61,016 bases of DNA from Phycisphaerales bacterium (GCA_026982335.1 JALSHH010000028.1:1-61016), one strand, 5' to 3'; shown: positions 44,102-53,600, numbered from the stretch's first letter. Numbers and translations: made by a program. The notes: generated by a model not told the origin, from the letters alone.

Positions 44102-44107
44102 TATAAT
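44102..44107 (+). promoter_or_regulatory. -10 box (TATAAT) for M32 peptidase gene
   Basis: A perfect TATAAT lies ~38 nt upstream of ATG 44146, which has an AAAGGA ribosome site. No good -35 is seen, because the preceding terminator occupies that position. Confidence 0.5.
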
Positions 44108-44145
44108 CTCCCAGTTCCATTCGTCAACTTGCAAAGGATTCCACC

Positions 44146-45678
44146 ATGCCAATCGCCATCCTTCCCAAGCATTATACCGATCTTATCGCCTTCAAGCGTG
44201 AGTCAGGCACCCTCAGCTCGATCTCGGCCCTCGTCTCGTGGGACCAGGAAACCTACATGCCCACAGCAGGCGCCAAAGCACGAGCGGAGCAATCTTCGCT
44301 CCTTGCGGGCATCATCCACGAACGAAACACCTCCTCCAAACTTGGCGATCTCATCGCCCAATGTGAAGCCGACACCGATCTCAACGATGAATCCACCCCC
44401 GAGGGTGCCAACATTCGTGAGATGCGGCGAGACTACGATTTGGCCACCAAACTCCCAACCGACCTGGTCAAAAACCTCGCCCGAGCCCAGTCCCAAGCTC
44501 AAGAAGCATGGAAGCACGCGCGAGCCAACAACGACTTCCCGAGTTTCATCAATGATCTGACCAAAGTTCTTGATCTCACCCGTGAAAAGGGCGAGTGCTA
44601 CGGCTACCCCGAAGGGGGCGAAGTTTACGACGCGCTGATCAATGAATATGAACCCGATACTACCGCCAAAGAAATCGAAGCCGTCTTCACACCACTGCGC
44701 GATCGTTTGAGCGTCTTCATCGCCGACTTGGCTGCCAACGGTACACCCCCCAAGGTCGATTTCCTCCATCGCTCGATCCCTGTCGAAAAGCAACACGCTT
44801 TCGGGCAAGCCATCACCGCACAACTTGGTTTTGACTACAACGCAGGCCGACTCGATACCACAACCCATCCATTCTGTTCCGGGTTTGGTCCGGGTGATAC
44901 GCGCATGACGACGCGTTATGAGCCGACCAACTTCCCCGACGCGGTTGGCTCAACGATGCACGAGTGCGGGCATGGGCTTTACGAACAAGGCTTGCCAAAA
45001 GGTGGCGAGCTCTTTGGTACCCCCTTGGCTTCGGCCGTCTCGCTGGGCATTCACGAATCCCAATCGCGTATGTGGGAAAATATGGTTGGGCGAGGCAGAC
45101 CCTTTTGGAACTGGGCGCTGCCTGTTGCCAATGAACACTTCGATGGGGCTTTCGATGACATTGACCTCGACACCTTTGTCAAATCAGTGAACACCTGCGC
45201 GCCAAGCTTCATCCGCGTTGAATCCGATGAATCCACCTACAACCTCCATGTCATGCTCCGTTTCGAGCTCGAACGGGCCATGATCGCAGGCGATCTGGCC
45301 ATCAAAGACCTCCCCGACGCATGGAACTCCAAGTTCAAGAGCTTCCTCGGGCTTGATGTGCCCGATGATGCCAGAGGATGCTTGCAGGATGTTCACTGGT
45401 CCTTTGGGTTGGTTGGGTACTTCCCGACCTACACCTTGGGTAATCTTTACGCAGCCCAGATGTGGGAAACAATCAACGAAACAATTCCAGATATCGACGA
45501 GCAGATGGCCGTCGGCGATTTCAATGCCTTGCTGGCTTGGCTTCGCGAAAACATCCATCAGCACGGGCGTCGCTACTCCGCTGCCCAACTCTGTCACCGG
45601 GCCACGGGAAAACCCTTAGAAGCCGATCCGTTGATACGCCACCTCGAACGCCGTGTAAAACCTGCTTACAACATGTAG
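44146..45678 (+). CDS. Thermostable carboxypeptidase Taq-type (M32) metallopeptidase
   Basis: 510 residues, cytoplasmic. M32 enzymes remove C-terminal residues with broad specificity. The metal site is His272-Glu273-Cys274-Gly275-His276 (M-H-E-C-G-H-G-L-Y-E-Q), and the next ligand Glu lies in G-I-H-E-S-Q-S-R-M-W-E-N. D-T-R-M-T-T-R-Y (near 247-254) and S-T-Y-N-L-H-V-M-L-R-F (near 362) are further family motifs, and G-Y-F-P-T-Y-T-L-G-N near the C-terminus is characteristic. Length equals the family norm of ~500. An AAAGGA site supports the ATG. It is flanked by convergent S41 and a terminator, so it is likely transcribed alone. Confidence 0.95.
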   Translation: MPIAILPKHYTDLIAFKRESGTLSSISALVSWDQETYMPTAGAKARAEQSSLLAGIIHERNTSSKLGDLIAQCEADTDLNDESTPEGANIREMRRDYDLATKLPTDLVKNLARAQSQAQEAWKHARANNDFPSFINDLTKVLDLTREKGECYGYPEGGEVYDALINEYEPDTTAKEIEAVFTPLRDRLSVFIADLAANGTPPKVDFLHRSIPVEKQHAFGQAITAQLGFDYNAGRLDTTTHPFCSGFGPGDTRMTTRYEPTNFPDAVGSTMHECGHGLYEQGLPKGGELFGTPLASAVSLGIHESQSRMWENMVGRGRPFWNWALPVANEHFDGAFDDIDLDTFVKSVNTCAPSFIRVESDESTYNLHVMLRFELERAMIAGDLAIKDLPDAWNSKFKSFLGLDVPDDARGCLQDVHWSFGLVGYFPTYTLGNLYAAQMWETINETIPDIDEQMAVGDFNALLAWLRENIHQHGRRYSAAQLCHRATGKPLEADPLIRHLERRVKPAYNM

Positions 45679-45700
45679 CATCCGTGCTGTTGGTTGTCGA

Positions 45701-46966
45701 TCAATCTGGAGTGTAGTTCTTTGCGGCTTCGAGTACCGGGTCATGGCCCGTGAAGAAATCTGCTGATCCGACCTCGATGAGCACATCGGGATGAACGGCG
45801 TCGGGGTCGTCTTTGACTTTTTGGAACCATTGAGTCGAGTGGGAGACGGTGAGCCCTGAGTTGGGCAGGATGAACGAATTGAGTTGTCCAAAGTGGTTCG
45901 GTTTGCCGCCGGTGGGTTCGCCGATGAGGACAGCGCCGAGTCGTTCTTTGAGTTGATGGGCGTTGGTCATTGCGGAACTGAAGGTGTATCGAGAGATGAG
46001 CGCGACGATATCACCTTTGCCTTTGAATCGGTCATTTTTTTCGAGTTGATCCATGAGTGTCCAGAGGACGGTTTCGTCGCCGCCGCCGTTGAATCGCAGG
46101 TCGATGACGAGGCGTCGGGCATCGAACTCATCTGACTTTTGGATGATGAAAGTACTCAGGAGTTTCATCGGGAAGTCTTCCGCATCTTCACATTTGTTAT
46201 AGGCCAAGTACATGATGCCTGAGTCTTGGAGAAACTCGGTCTGGTAATTGCCTCTGCTCTTGCGGTACATCAGAGGCATGCCATCCTTGAAGTTCTGAGC
46301 AAAGCTGACCCACTGCGGGCGGGTTTTGGGGATGGTGCAATCGAGCGTGATGGTACGCTTGGTTTGCCCATCTTCGATGGTGAGCCCGAAGGTGTCGGCA
46401 TCGAAGGCGTTGGCCAGTCCGACCGCTTCAAGTGCGGGCACGAGTGTGATGTATGAGCTGCCCGCGTTGATCAGGCGCGAGTGATTTTCGTAGGCAAAGA
46501 GCGCTCCGATGCGATTGAATGCGTCAAGGGCATCGGTATTGCCAAACTTGAGGATCTGTGTGCCGACAAGTTCTTTGTACGGCGTGGTCGCTGCCGAGAT
46601 GAACACGCCGTCGCTGAGTACGATGACTTGGATCGGAAGCCGGTGCATCGTTTTGGCATAGGTGCTCAGTTCGATGCCTGTGTGTGGATCGCCGCCAAGG
46701 GCTACGAGTCGGCCGAGTTCGATAATGATCTGGGCATCTTCGAGTGTGTCGATTCTCTGGGCCAGATCATCAATGGCATCCTCGAACTCTTCGACCGTGT
46801 GCTTGGTAAAGAAGTTGGGGTGTCGTTCAAGCAGATTTTCAGCAAGCGTGTCGATGTCGCTTCGCCATTGATCCTTCGTTGGGCCAGCATTGACCGCGCT
46901 GACGAAGAAACCCAAGGCGATCAAGACCAAGAGCATGCGAGCAAGCCGTGTCTGTATGTGTGTCAT
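45701..46966 (-). CDS. Exported S41-family peptidase
   Basis: 421 residues from ATG 46966. A signal peptide (L-L-V-L-I-A-L-G-F-F-V-S-A-V-N-A) is cleaved before G-P-T-K. A helical N-terminal region leads to a protease core with L-V-I-D-L-R-F-N-G-G-G-D (near 310), then Y-T-F-S-S-A-M-T-N-A, whose Ser is the likely nucleophile, and L-I-G-E-P-T-G-G-K-P-N. The catalytic Lys of C-terminal-processing peptidases is not obvious; a tricorn-like Ser/His arrangement is possible. No PDZ domain is apparent. TATACT lies 6 nt before the ATG, whereas the upstream in-frame ATG 47005 lacks any such signal. Confidence 0.85.
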   Translation of the reverse strand: MTHIQTRLARMLLVLIALGFFVSAVNAGPTKDQWRSDIDTLAENLLERHPNFFTKHTVEEFEDAIDDLAQRIDTLEDAQIIIELGRLVALGGDPHTGIELSTYAKTMHRLPIQVIVLSDGVFISAATTPYKELVGTQILKFGNTDALDAFNRIGALFAYENHSRLINAGSSYITLVPALEAVGLANAFDADTFGLTIEDGQTKRTITLDCTIPKTRPQWVSFAQNFKDGMPLMYRKSRGNYQTEFLQDSGIMYLAYNKCEDAEDFPMKLLSTFIIQKSDEFDARRLVIDLRFNGGGDETVLWTLMDQLEKNDRFKGKGDIVALISRYTFSSAMTNAHQLKERLGAVLIGEPTGGKPNHFGQLNSFILPNSGLTVSHSTQWFQKVKDDPDAVHPDVLIEVGSADFFTGHDPVLEAAKNYTPD

Positions 46967-46972
46967 ACAAAG

Positions 46973-46978
46973 AGTATA
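46973..46978 (-). promoter_or_regulatory. -10-like box (TATACT) for leaderless S41 gene
   Basis: On the minus strand TATACT (5 of 6) ends 6 nt before ATG 46966. Confidence 0.5.
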
Positions 46979-47055
46979 CCGTTCAAATCCAGATGAACGG
47001 TGCATTTGAGGAATGGTCCAGCGTATCGAGGAGAGTCCAGGTTCAGATTGAGCGA

Positions 47056-48927
47056 TTACATTCGTTCAACGGTCGGGATACCCAAGGTTTCGAGGGCGTC
47101 GCCGAGAACGCGCCCGACAAGATCGCACAGGCGAAATCGCGAGTTGCGAAGTGCTTCATCATCGCACTTGAGTACCGGACATCTGTCATAAAACAGGCCG
47201 TATGCCGAGGCGAGGTCGTAGGCAAACGAGCAAAGTCGATTTGGCTCGCACGCTTTTCCAGCATTCTCGATGAGTGCTGGATAGCGCAGGAGCATCAGTG
47301 CCAGCGCCTTTTCGCTGGGCTCAACAAGCTTGAAGGGGGCGCTGTGGTAGTTGCTCGTGTCGATGCCTTGCTTGGTTGCTTTGCGGAAGATGGCTTGCAC
47401 ACGCACCAGCGCGTACAACAGGTAAGGCCCGGTATCGCCTTCGAAGGCAAGCATCCGGTCAAAGTTCATCACATAATCTTTAATGCGCTCGGTCGAAAGA
47501 TCGGCATACTTCACCGCGGCCATCGCGACGGCTTCGGCGATCGGAGCGCGATCAGACTCTGACATGTTCGGGTTTTTTTCAGCGACGGTTGTGCCGGCAC
47601 GCGATACGGCTTCGTCGAGCAGGTCAGTCAAGTTCAAATTTTCACCAGAACGCGATTTTAGAGGCTTGTTGTCTTCGCCAAGCACCGTTCCAAACATTGC
47701 GTGGAACAGCACGGCTTCTTGTCCATCAGTTTTCTTGTCATACCCGGCTTTGTGGGCCGCGGCGAAAACCTGCTTGAAATGTAGGCTCTGGCGCGAATCA
47801 ACAACATAGACGACAATGTCGCCTCCGAGTTTGCCGACACGCCGTTTGATGGCTGCCAGGTCGGTGGTGGCGTAGAGGAACCCGCCGTCGCGCTTGCGGA
47901 TGATGGTGGGTTCTTTGATACCATCGCACCGGATTACCAACGCGCCGTCGTCTTCTTCGGCGATCTTGCGATCAATCAAATCCTCAACCAAAGGTCCAAG
48001 TTCATCACGATAGGTCGATTCGCCAGCGGAGTGTTCATCGGTGATGTTGGCATGTAAGCGCTTGCAGGTCGAGAGGCAGGCGGACATGGTGATGTCGTAA
48101 ATCAACTGCCAGACGCGAACCGATCGTTCGTCGCCAGATTGGAGACTGATGAGCCGTGCTTTGGCTTTTTCGAGTGCAGCATTGGCATCGGCGATGCGTT
48201 CTTCGAGTTCGATCTCGGCTTTGGCATGACCGCCGATTTTGGTGATGAGTTCGAGGGCCTTTGTCTCAGCCTTGCATGCAGCTTGAACCTTTTTATACAG
48301 TGCGTTGAGATCAGCCAGTGTAAGCGTCGAGAGATCGGTGCCTTGGTCTTCGACGGTGATGAGCTGTTCGACGACCATGGCGATGGGCAAACCCCAGTCG
48401 CCGACATGTGATTGGCGAATGACGGTGTAGCCCATGCGTTCGTAGAGCCGGGCGATGGCGTCGCCGATGACCGTTGAGCGGAGATGTCCGACATGCATTT
48501 GTTTGGCAAGGTTGACGCCACAGACATCGACGACGACGGTGGGGGGGGCATCGGGTGGGGTGATCCCGAGCTGATCATTGTCCATCGCGCTCAGCGCATC
48601 GGAGATTGCCTGTGGAAGCAGCGTCACATTGATAAACCCAGGCCCGGCGATGTTGGTCTGTGTGAGAGGCTCGGCGATGCTGGCAACATCAAGATGCTCG
48701 ATGATCTTGGCAGCGAGTTCGCGGGGAGCCATCTGGAACCGTTTGGCGATAGGCATGGCACAGTTGGATTGAAAATCCCCAAACTTAGGTTGGCGTGAGG
48801 GCGTGATGAGGGCCTTGATCTGCTCAATGGGAAGGTCGGGAACCGCAGCATGAATCGCATCTTTGAAGCGAGCATCAAGGATGGCAGCCGGGTCGATGGT
48901 TGTGTTGTTTGGTGTTTGGGTACTCAT
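47056..48927 (-). CDS. argS: Arginyl-tRNA synthetase
   Basis: 623 residues. It charges tRNA-Arg. The N-terminal additional domain (G-D-F-Q-S-N-C-A-M near 50) is followed by the class I HIGH-type motif H-V-G-H in A-K-Q-M-H-V-G-H-L-R-S-T-V-I-G-D, then H-V-G-D-W-G. The KMSKS loop is replaced, as in many ArgRS, by K-S-R-S-G-E-N-L. The helical anticodon domain includes Y-A-L-V-R-V-Q-A-I-F-R-K, and the protein ends in the expected E-R-M. TACACT lies 5 nt before ATG 48927, so it may have its own promoter 58 nt after the symporter gene. Confidence 0.96.
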   Translation of the reverse strand: MSTQTPNNTTIDPAAILDARFKDAIHAAVPDLPIEQIKALITPSRQPKFGDFQSNCAMPIAKRFQMAPRELAAKIIEHLDVASIAEPLTQTNIAGPGFINVTLLPQAISDALSAMDNDQLGITPPDAPPTVVVDVCGVNLAKQMHVGHLRSTVIGDAIARLYERMGYTVIRQSHVGDWGLPIAMVVEQLITVEDQGTDLSTLTLADLNALYKKVQAACKAETKALELITKIGGHAKAEIELEERIADANAALEKAKARLISLQSGDERSVRVWQLIYDITMSACLSTCKRLHANITDEHSAGESTYRDELGPLVEDLIDRKIAEEDDGALVIRCDGIKEPTIIRKRDGGFLYATTDLAAIKRRVGKLGGDIVVYVVDSRQSLHFKQVFAAAHKAGYDKKTDGQEAVLFHAMFGTVLGEDNKPLKSRSGENLNLTDLLDEAVSRAGTTVAEKNPNMSESDRAPIAEAVAMAAVKYADLSTERIKDYVMNFDRMLAFEGDTGPYLLYALVRVQAIFRKATKQGIDTSNYHSAPFKLVEPSEKALALMLLRYPALIENAGKACEPNRLCSFAYDLASAYGLFYDRCPVLKCDDEALRNSRFRLCDLVGRVLGDALETLGIPTVERM

Positions 48928-48932
48928 GAGCA

Positions 48933-48938
48933 AGTGTA
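48933..48938 (-). promoter_or_regulatory. -10-like box (TACACT) for leaderless argS
   Basis: On the minus strand TACACT ends 5 nt before ATG 48927. Confidence 0.45.
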
Positions 48939-48984
48939 GGTGGATGCTGGCGCCTCGGCTTGGCGAGCCGGGCACCGAGATCAA

Positions 48985-50418
48985 TCAATCCCCCAAAGGC
49001 CCCTCTTCGACCGGATCTTCATCCATCGGTCGGGCCAGTCTCGCTTCGACTTCTTCTGCCGATTCAATGGCTCCTTCGGACGAGGCGACCACCGCACAGA
49101 CCATCGCATCGCCGGTGATGTTGCAACTGGTTCGGCACATGTCGAGGATCCGATCGACGCCCAAGATCACCGCGATTCCTTCAAGTGGGATGCCGACGGA
49201 TTCGAGGACGATGACGAGCATAATCATGCCCACGCCGGGCACGCCTGCGGTGCCGATCGAGGCGAGGGTAGCGGTGAGGACGATGGTGAGTTGTTGGGTG
49301 AGTGTCAGATCCATGCCATAAAGCTGGGCGATGAAGACCGCTGCGACGCCTTGGTAGAGCGCGGTGCCGTCCATGTTGATCGTCGCGCCCACAGGCAACA
49401 CAAATGCGCTGACCTCTTCCTTGATCCCCAGCCGATGCTCGCAGCATTCCATCGTCACAGGCAGGGTTGCCGACGAACTCGCCGAACTGAATCCAAGCAA
49501 CTGGGCCGGGGCGATGGCCTTGAAGAATCTGGAATACGGGATGCCCGCGAACACCTTGAACCCGATCGGGTAGACCACGAACATCATCGTGAGTAATCCG
49601 CCCACAACGACGATGCTATAGACGGCGAGCGAGCCGAGGATATCAAGCCCAAGTTCAGCGATTTGTTCGACGATCAAAGCAAAGACGGCATAAGGTGCGA
49701 GCATCAGCACGATCTCGACAATCTTGATAATCACATCGGTCATCGCATCGAAAAACGAAATCACCACGGTGGCTTTTTCGCGTTTGATGAGTGTCAACGC
49801 GATGCCGACCAACAACGATGCGAACACGACTTGGAGCATATTCCCCTGAGCAATCGCATTGAATGGATTTTGAGGCACAATGTTGAGCACGGTATCCCAA
49901 ACATCAGGGGCATGAGCCTTGTCAATTTTGGCATTGGCCTGATCGGAAAACTGGGCGACGAACCCGTCACGGGTTTCTTCGTTGACAAACGAGCCTGGCT
50001 TGAAGACATTGGCGAAGAGTAAGCCGACCGAGATCGCCACCGCGGTGGTCATCAGGTAGATGCCAATGGTTTTTCCTCCGATGCGCGAGAGTTTCGAGAG
50101 GTCGTTCAAGCTCGATGCCCCGACGATGAGGCTGAAGACCACAATAGGCACCGCAATGAATCGGAGTCCTCGCATGAAGAGATCACCGACGAAGCTGTTG
50201 AGGCTCCCGACGAATCGAGCGCCGTGGGCGATGATACTTGGCTCTTGGTTTACCCCTTCGATATCGGTGCCTTCGACCCATGCAGTAGGATTGTCGATGC
50301 CCATGCTTTCCCAGGTGCTGATTGTCCACATGGTGTTGATCGCCAATCCGACCACAATTCCGAGCACCAGACCGATGAGGATTTTCCAGTGCAAGGCAAG
50401 CTTTGATGGTGCGGGCAT
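48985..50418 (-). CDS. Dicarboxylate/amino acid:cation symporter (DAACS)
   Basis: 477 residues from ATG 50418. It imports acidic amino acids or C4-dicarboxylates with Na+ or H+ across the inner membrane. Eight transmembrane helices and two re-entrant loops fit the GltP/GltT/DctA fold. Landmarks are M-R-G-L-R-F-I-A-V-P-I-V (helix 2), S-S-A-S-S-S-A-T-L-P-V-T (hairpin 1, the Ser-rich loop), V-L-P-V-G-A-T-I-N-M-D-G-T-A-L-Y (helix 7) and A-S-I-G-T-A-G-V-P-G (hairpin 2). A ~55-residue hydrophilic insert follows the first helix. A good sigma-70 promoter with a ~100-nt leader precedes it. Confidence 0.95.
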   Translation of the reverse strand: MPAPSKLALHWKILIGLVLGIVVGLAINTMWTISTWESMGIDNPTAWVEGTDIEGVNQEPSIIAHGARFVGSLNSFVGDLFMRGLRFIAVPIVVFSLIVGASSLNDLSKLSRIGGKTIGIYLMTTAVAISVGLLFANVFKPGSFVNEETRDGFVAQFSDQANAKIDKAHAPDVWDTVLNIVPQNPFNAIAQGNMLQVVFASLLVGIALTLIKREKATVVISFFDAMTDVIIKIVEIVLMLAPYAVFALIVEQIAELGLDILGSLAVYSIVVVGGLLTMMFVVYPIGFKVFAGIPYSRFFKAIAPAQLLGFSSASSSATLPVTMECCEHRLGIKEEVSAFVLPVGATINMDGTALYQGVAAVFIAQLYGMDLTLTQQLTIVLTATLASIGTAGVPGVGMIMLVIVLESVGIPLEGIAVILGVDRILDMCRTSCNITGDAMVCAVVASSEGAIESAEEVEARLARPMDEDPVEEGPLGD

Positions 50419-50525
50419 GAAGTGACCTTTCGATGAATCGTTCGAAAGAAAAGGATACCGTGGCGTGGGGAAATTTGCTAAAGAGGAGAAGAGTGGATTT
50501 GAGTAGGGGAATCTGGCATAGAATG

Positions 50526-50553
50526 ATTCTAACTTTGCAATGATTTCTGTCCA
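50526..50553 (-). promoter_or_regulatory. Sigma-70 promoter of symporter gene
   Basis: On the minus strand: -35 TGGACA (50553-50548, 5 of 6), 16-base spacer, -10 TAGAAT (50531-50526, 5 of 6). The -10 is half of a TAGAATGATTCTA palindrome at 50519-50531, which also offers a plus-strand TAGAAT. Confidence 0.65.
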
Positions 50554-50562
50554 GTTGCCGAA

Positions 50563-50568
50563 TAGCAT
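50563..50568 (+). promoter_or_regulatory. -10-like box (TAGCAT) for ABC exporter gene
   Basis: TAGCAT ends 5 nt before GTG 50574; no Shine-Dalgarno. It supports the GTG start. Confidence 0.45.
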
Positions 50569-50573
50569 CTTCT

Positions 50574-52562
50574 GTGCGTACCCCAAAGTCATCGAGCAAA
50601 TCACGATTTCGTGCCTATCTCAAAGCCCGCAAAGCCAGGAACGAGCGTCAGACTGTTCACGAGCATGTCGATGCGTCAGCGGAGTCCAAACGCGCTCAGC
50701 GCGCCAAACGGTCGTTCGCAGGGCTTTTCGGCGCTTTCCTTACCCTTTTGGGTGGGTTTCGAGGCACGGTCGTCATGGCCCTTGTGACCCTGAGTGTCTC
50801 CGTCGCCCTCGGGCTTTTGATGCCCCTTTCGACCAAGATTGCGATTGACTACATTATCACCGATCACCCCGGCCCGGCCGGGCTCCCGGCGTTCCTTGGC
50901 GAGTTCACAGGCGACAAATCCGATCGCATGCAACTCATTTGGATGCTTGGAGGAGGCATGCTTATCGTCTCGGTGCTTTCGGTGGGCATCAGCATTTGGG
51001 GGCGCTGGCAGTGCACCCGGATTACCAAGCGCGTGCAGGTTTCGCTCCGCCGAGAGGTATTTTCGCATGCATCAAAGCTTCCGCTCCATCGCATTCACCA
51101 ACTTAAATCCGGAGGCGTCGCTTCGATCCTCCGTGAAGATGCCGGCGGGGTCGGGGATCTGATCTTTTCACTCATCTACAACCCTTGGCGTGCCATCACC
51201 CAACTTATCGGTACGCTCATCATCCTCATCTTCATTGACTGGCGATTGGTGGTTGGTGCGTTGTTGCTCTTGCCAATGATCTGGTTTTCACACCGTACCT
51301 GGATCGTCAAGATTCGTCCGATGTATCGTGATATCCGCTCGCGCCGTCAAGGTATCGACGCGATGAGTGCCGAAGCTTTTTCAGGTATGCGCGTCGTGCG
51401 CGCGTTCAACCGACGCCACTCTGAAGCGGCCCGATTCACCACCGAAGGGCACCTGCTTGCTCGACAAGAGCTCTATACCTGGTGGTGGGCACGTGGTATC
51501 GAGATGGTCTGGCAGTTGCTCATTCCGCTGGCTTCAACGGCGATTCTGATCTATGGCGGCGGGGCCGTGATTGATGGCACGCTGACTATCGGTGACCTGA
51601 TGGCCTTCTCGGCGTATCTTTTGGCATTGCTTGGTCCGCTTGAAGCGCTTGTCGCCAGTGCGACCAATGTCCAGAACAACCTCGCAGCCCTTGACCGTGT
51701 GCTGGATTTGTTGGCGGAAAAACAAGAATTTTCCGGCACCGAACCCACCAGAACGATTCACCCGCTGCAAATTCAAGGTCGGCTCGTCATCGAGCGTCTC
51801 TCTTACGCCTATCCCAAACGAGCAGGGACGAAAAGGGGGCGTGAAGCCGATCAGGATCATTCCGAATTTGTTCTTCAGGATGTCTCCCTCATCATCGAAC
51901 CCGGCGAGACCATCGCCTTGGTGGGCGCATCGGGTGCGGGCAAAACCACGCTGTGCAATCTCATCGCTCGATTCGATGATCCAACTATTGGCTCGATTAC
52001 CCTCGATGGCATCAACCTCGCTGACATTCCCATCGAACAATACCGATCACTCTTGGGTATCGTCGAACAAGATGTGTTCCTCTTCGATGGCACCGTGGCC
52101 GACAATATCGGCTATGCCAAACGCAATGCGACGATGGACGATATCATCGCAGCCGCCCGCGCTGCCAACGCCCATCGGTTCATCGTCGAACTCGAACACG
52201 ATTACAACACGATCGTCGGCGAACGAGGTGTACGGCTCAGTGGGGGCCAAAAACAACGCCTCGCCATCGCCCGTGCCATCCTTGCCGATCCCAAAATTTT
52301 GATCCTTGACGAGGCCACGAGTTCGCTTGATACTGAATCCGAACGATTGATCCAACGCTCGCTCGCGTCTTTGATGCGCGATCGAACCAGTTTCGTCATC
52401 GCCCACCGTCTGAGCACGATCCGCTTTGCCGATCGCATTGTGGTGATCGAAGAGGGCACCATTCGCGAAGTCGGTACCCATAACGAGCTTCTCGAACGCG
52501 ATGGGCGATACGCCGAATTGCTCAAAATGCAACTCGAAGGTGACGACGAGCAAACCGAGTAA
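50574..52562 (+). CDS. ABC-type exporter, fused membrane and ATPase domains (MsbA-like)
   Basis: 662 residues. A basic N-terminal ~55 residues leads to six transmembrane helices (residues ~60-385) and an ATPase domain (~400-650). Walker A is V-G-A-S-G-A-G-K-T-T, the signature is L-S-G-G-Q-K-Q-R-L, and Walker B is I-L-I-L-D-E-A-T-S-S-L-D with the switch His in I-A-H-R-L-S-T. A Q-loop (I-V-E-Q-D-V-F-L-F-D) is also present. It would work as a homodimer, exporting a lipid or hydrophobic compound; the substrate cannot be inferred. GTG 50574 is the only good start before the helices. It is divergent from the symporter gene. Confidence 0.93.
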   Translation: MRTPKSSSKSRFRAYLKARKARNERQTVHEHVDASAESKRAQRAKRSFAGLFGAFLTLLGGFRGTVVMALVTLSVSVALGLLMPLSTKIAIDYIITDHPGPAGLPAFLGEFTGDKSDRMQLIWMLGGGMLIVSVLSVGISIWGRWQCTRITKRVQVSLRREVFSHASKLPLHRIHQLKSGGVASILREDAGGVGDLIFSLIYNPWRAITQLIGTLIILIFIDWRLVVGALLLLPMIWFSHRTWIVKIRPMYRDIRSRRQGIDAMSAEAFSGMRVVRAFNRRHSEAARFTTEGHLLARQELYTWWWARGIEMVWQLLIPLASTAILIYGGGAVIDGTLTIGDLMAFSAYLLALLGPLEALVASATNVQNNLAALDRVLDLLAEKQEFSGTEPTRTIHPLQIQGRLVIERLSYAYPKRAGTKRGREADQDHSEFVLQDVSLIIEPGETIALVGASGAGKTTLCNLIARFDDPTIGSITLDGINLADIPIEQYRSLLGIVEQDVFLFDGTVADNIGYAKRNATMDDIIAAARAANAHRFIVELEHDYNTIVGERGVRLSGGQKQRLAIARAILADPKILILDEATSSLDTESERLIQRSLASLMRDRTSFVIAHRLSTIRFADRIVVIEEGTIREVGTHNELLERDGRYAELLKMQLEGDDEQTE

Positions 52563-52633
52563 TCTTCTCTACTCTCCCGCAGACGAAGGGAGAGATGCGA
52601 ATTCCTAAACCTTTCTTCAAAATCCCTTTTTCT

Positions 52634-53425
52634 TCAATAAGTAAAATGCTTGATCGGTTCGCCTCGGGTTCCGATCTGGGTCATCGCTTCGATCCCGATT
52701 TGCAGGTGCATTTTTGCGTAGTTCTCGGTGACACTCCGGTCCGAAGCTTCGGTCTTGACGCCATCGGGCGTGGTGGGGACATCAGACACCAGCAGCAGCG
52801 CGCCGCGGGCAATCTGATTATGATGCCCGACGATGAAGATGGTCGCGGTTTCCATGTCGATCGCCAGCGTGGTCATCCGTTTGAGCTTTCCGCGGAATTT
52901 TTTATCGTGTTCCCACACGCGCCGGTTGGTGGTGTAGACGACGCCAGTGCGGTATTCCATGTGTTTTTCGACGATCTTGTCGGAGACAAACTTATGGAGC
53001 TTGAAGCTCGGCAGTGCGGGAACCTCGGGCGGAAAATAGTCATCGCTGGTTCCCTCGCCTCGGATCGCAGCGGTGGGCAAGACGAAGTGCCCGATCTCGG
53101 TCGAGTCTTTGAGTCCGCCACATTTGCCCAAAAAGAGCACGCCATCGGGGTTGCGGGCACTGAGGAGGTCCATGATGGTCGCAGCATTGGGGGATCCAAT
53201 TCCGAAATTGACGACGGTGAGTCCGTCGTTGTTGGTCGCGGCCTGCATCGGGCGCCCGACTCCTCGAATATCGCAGTTGAATCGCTGGGCGAACTCGGTC
53301 ACATAGTTCGAGAAATTGGTGAGCAGCACATAATTCCCAAAATCATCAATCGGCATCCCGGTGTATCGGGGCAGCCAGTTCTTGGCGATATCAAGCTTGG
53401 ACTTCAAAGGCGGGGTATTGGGCAT
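52634..53425 (-). CDS. AMP nucleosidase, short form
   Basis: 263 residues from ATG 53425 (M-P-N-T-P-P-L-K), with TGAGGA upstream. It hydrolyses AMP to adenine and ribose 5-phosphate. A-K-N-W-L-P-R-Y-T-G-M-P (near 12-23) and Y-V-L-L-T-N-F-S-N-Y-V (near 31-41) match the short AMP nucleosidases known from Bacteroidetes. F-L-G-K-C-G-G-L and the late A-I-D-M-E-T-A-T-I-F are the phosphorylase-superfamily ribose-binding motifs. Uridine phosphorylase-like specificity cannot be fully excluded. Three TATAC-like boxes lie at 53455-53486 upstream. Confidence 0.9.
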   Translation of the reverse strand: MPNTPPLKSKLDIAKNWLPRYTGMPIDDFGNYVLLTNFSNYVTEFAQRFNCDIRGVGRPMQAATNNDGLTVVNFGIGSPNAATIMDLLSARNPDGVLFLGKCGGLKDSTEIGHFVLPTAAIRGEGTSDDYFPPEVPALPSFKLHKFVSDKIVEKHMEYRTGVVYTTNRRVWEHDKKFRGKLKRMTTLAIDMETATIFIVGHHNQIARGALLLVSDVPTTPDGVKTEASDRSVTENYAKMHLQIGIEAMTQIGTRGEPIKHFTY

Positions 53426-53484
53426 CGGAATCCTCACAGAAAAAGTACCACTGAGTATACAAGCAGGTATGCAAGTAAGTATAC

Positions 53485-53524
53485 AAAGACACGCACGCCC
53501 AGATCGCTCGGCGTGCGTGTCTTT
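53485..53524 (-). terminator. Rho-independent terminator after tRNA-Gln
   Basis: Perfect 14-bp arms (53485-53498 and 53511-53524) around a 12-base loop, immediately downstream of the tRNA on the minus strand. The T tract is short (TCTTTG). Confidence 0.75.
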
Positions 53525-53528
53525 CAAA

Positions 53529-53600
53529 TAGGGGAACCGGGACTTGAACCCGAACTAAGGGAATCAGAATCCCTCGTGCTACCAATTACACCATTCCCCC
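53529..53600 (-). tRNA. tRNA-Gln (anticodon CTG)
   Basis: The minus strand folds as a cloverleaf: acceptor G-G-G-G-G-A-A with T-T-C-C-C-C-T (one G-U at the end pair), a D-arm, an anticodon stem A-G-G-G-A/T-C-C-C-T with loop T-T-C-T-G-A-T giving anticodon CTG (reads CAG), and a T-arm with T-T-C-A-A-G-T. CCA is not encoded. Its first ~14 bases are repeated just upstream. Confidence 0.93.

Noticed and set aside
52572..52594. CTCTCCC/GGGAGAG hairpin between the ABC exporter and amn as a terminator
   Set aside because: Stem is only 7 bp and no T run follows on either strand.
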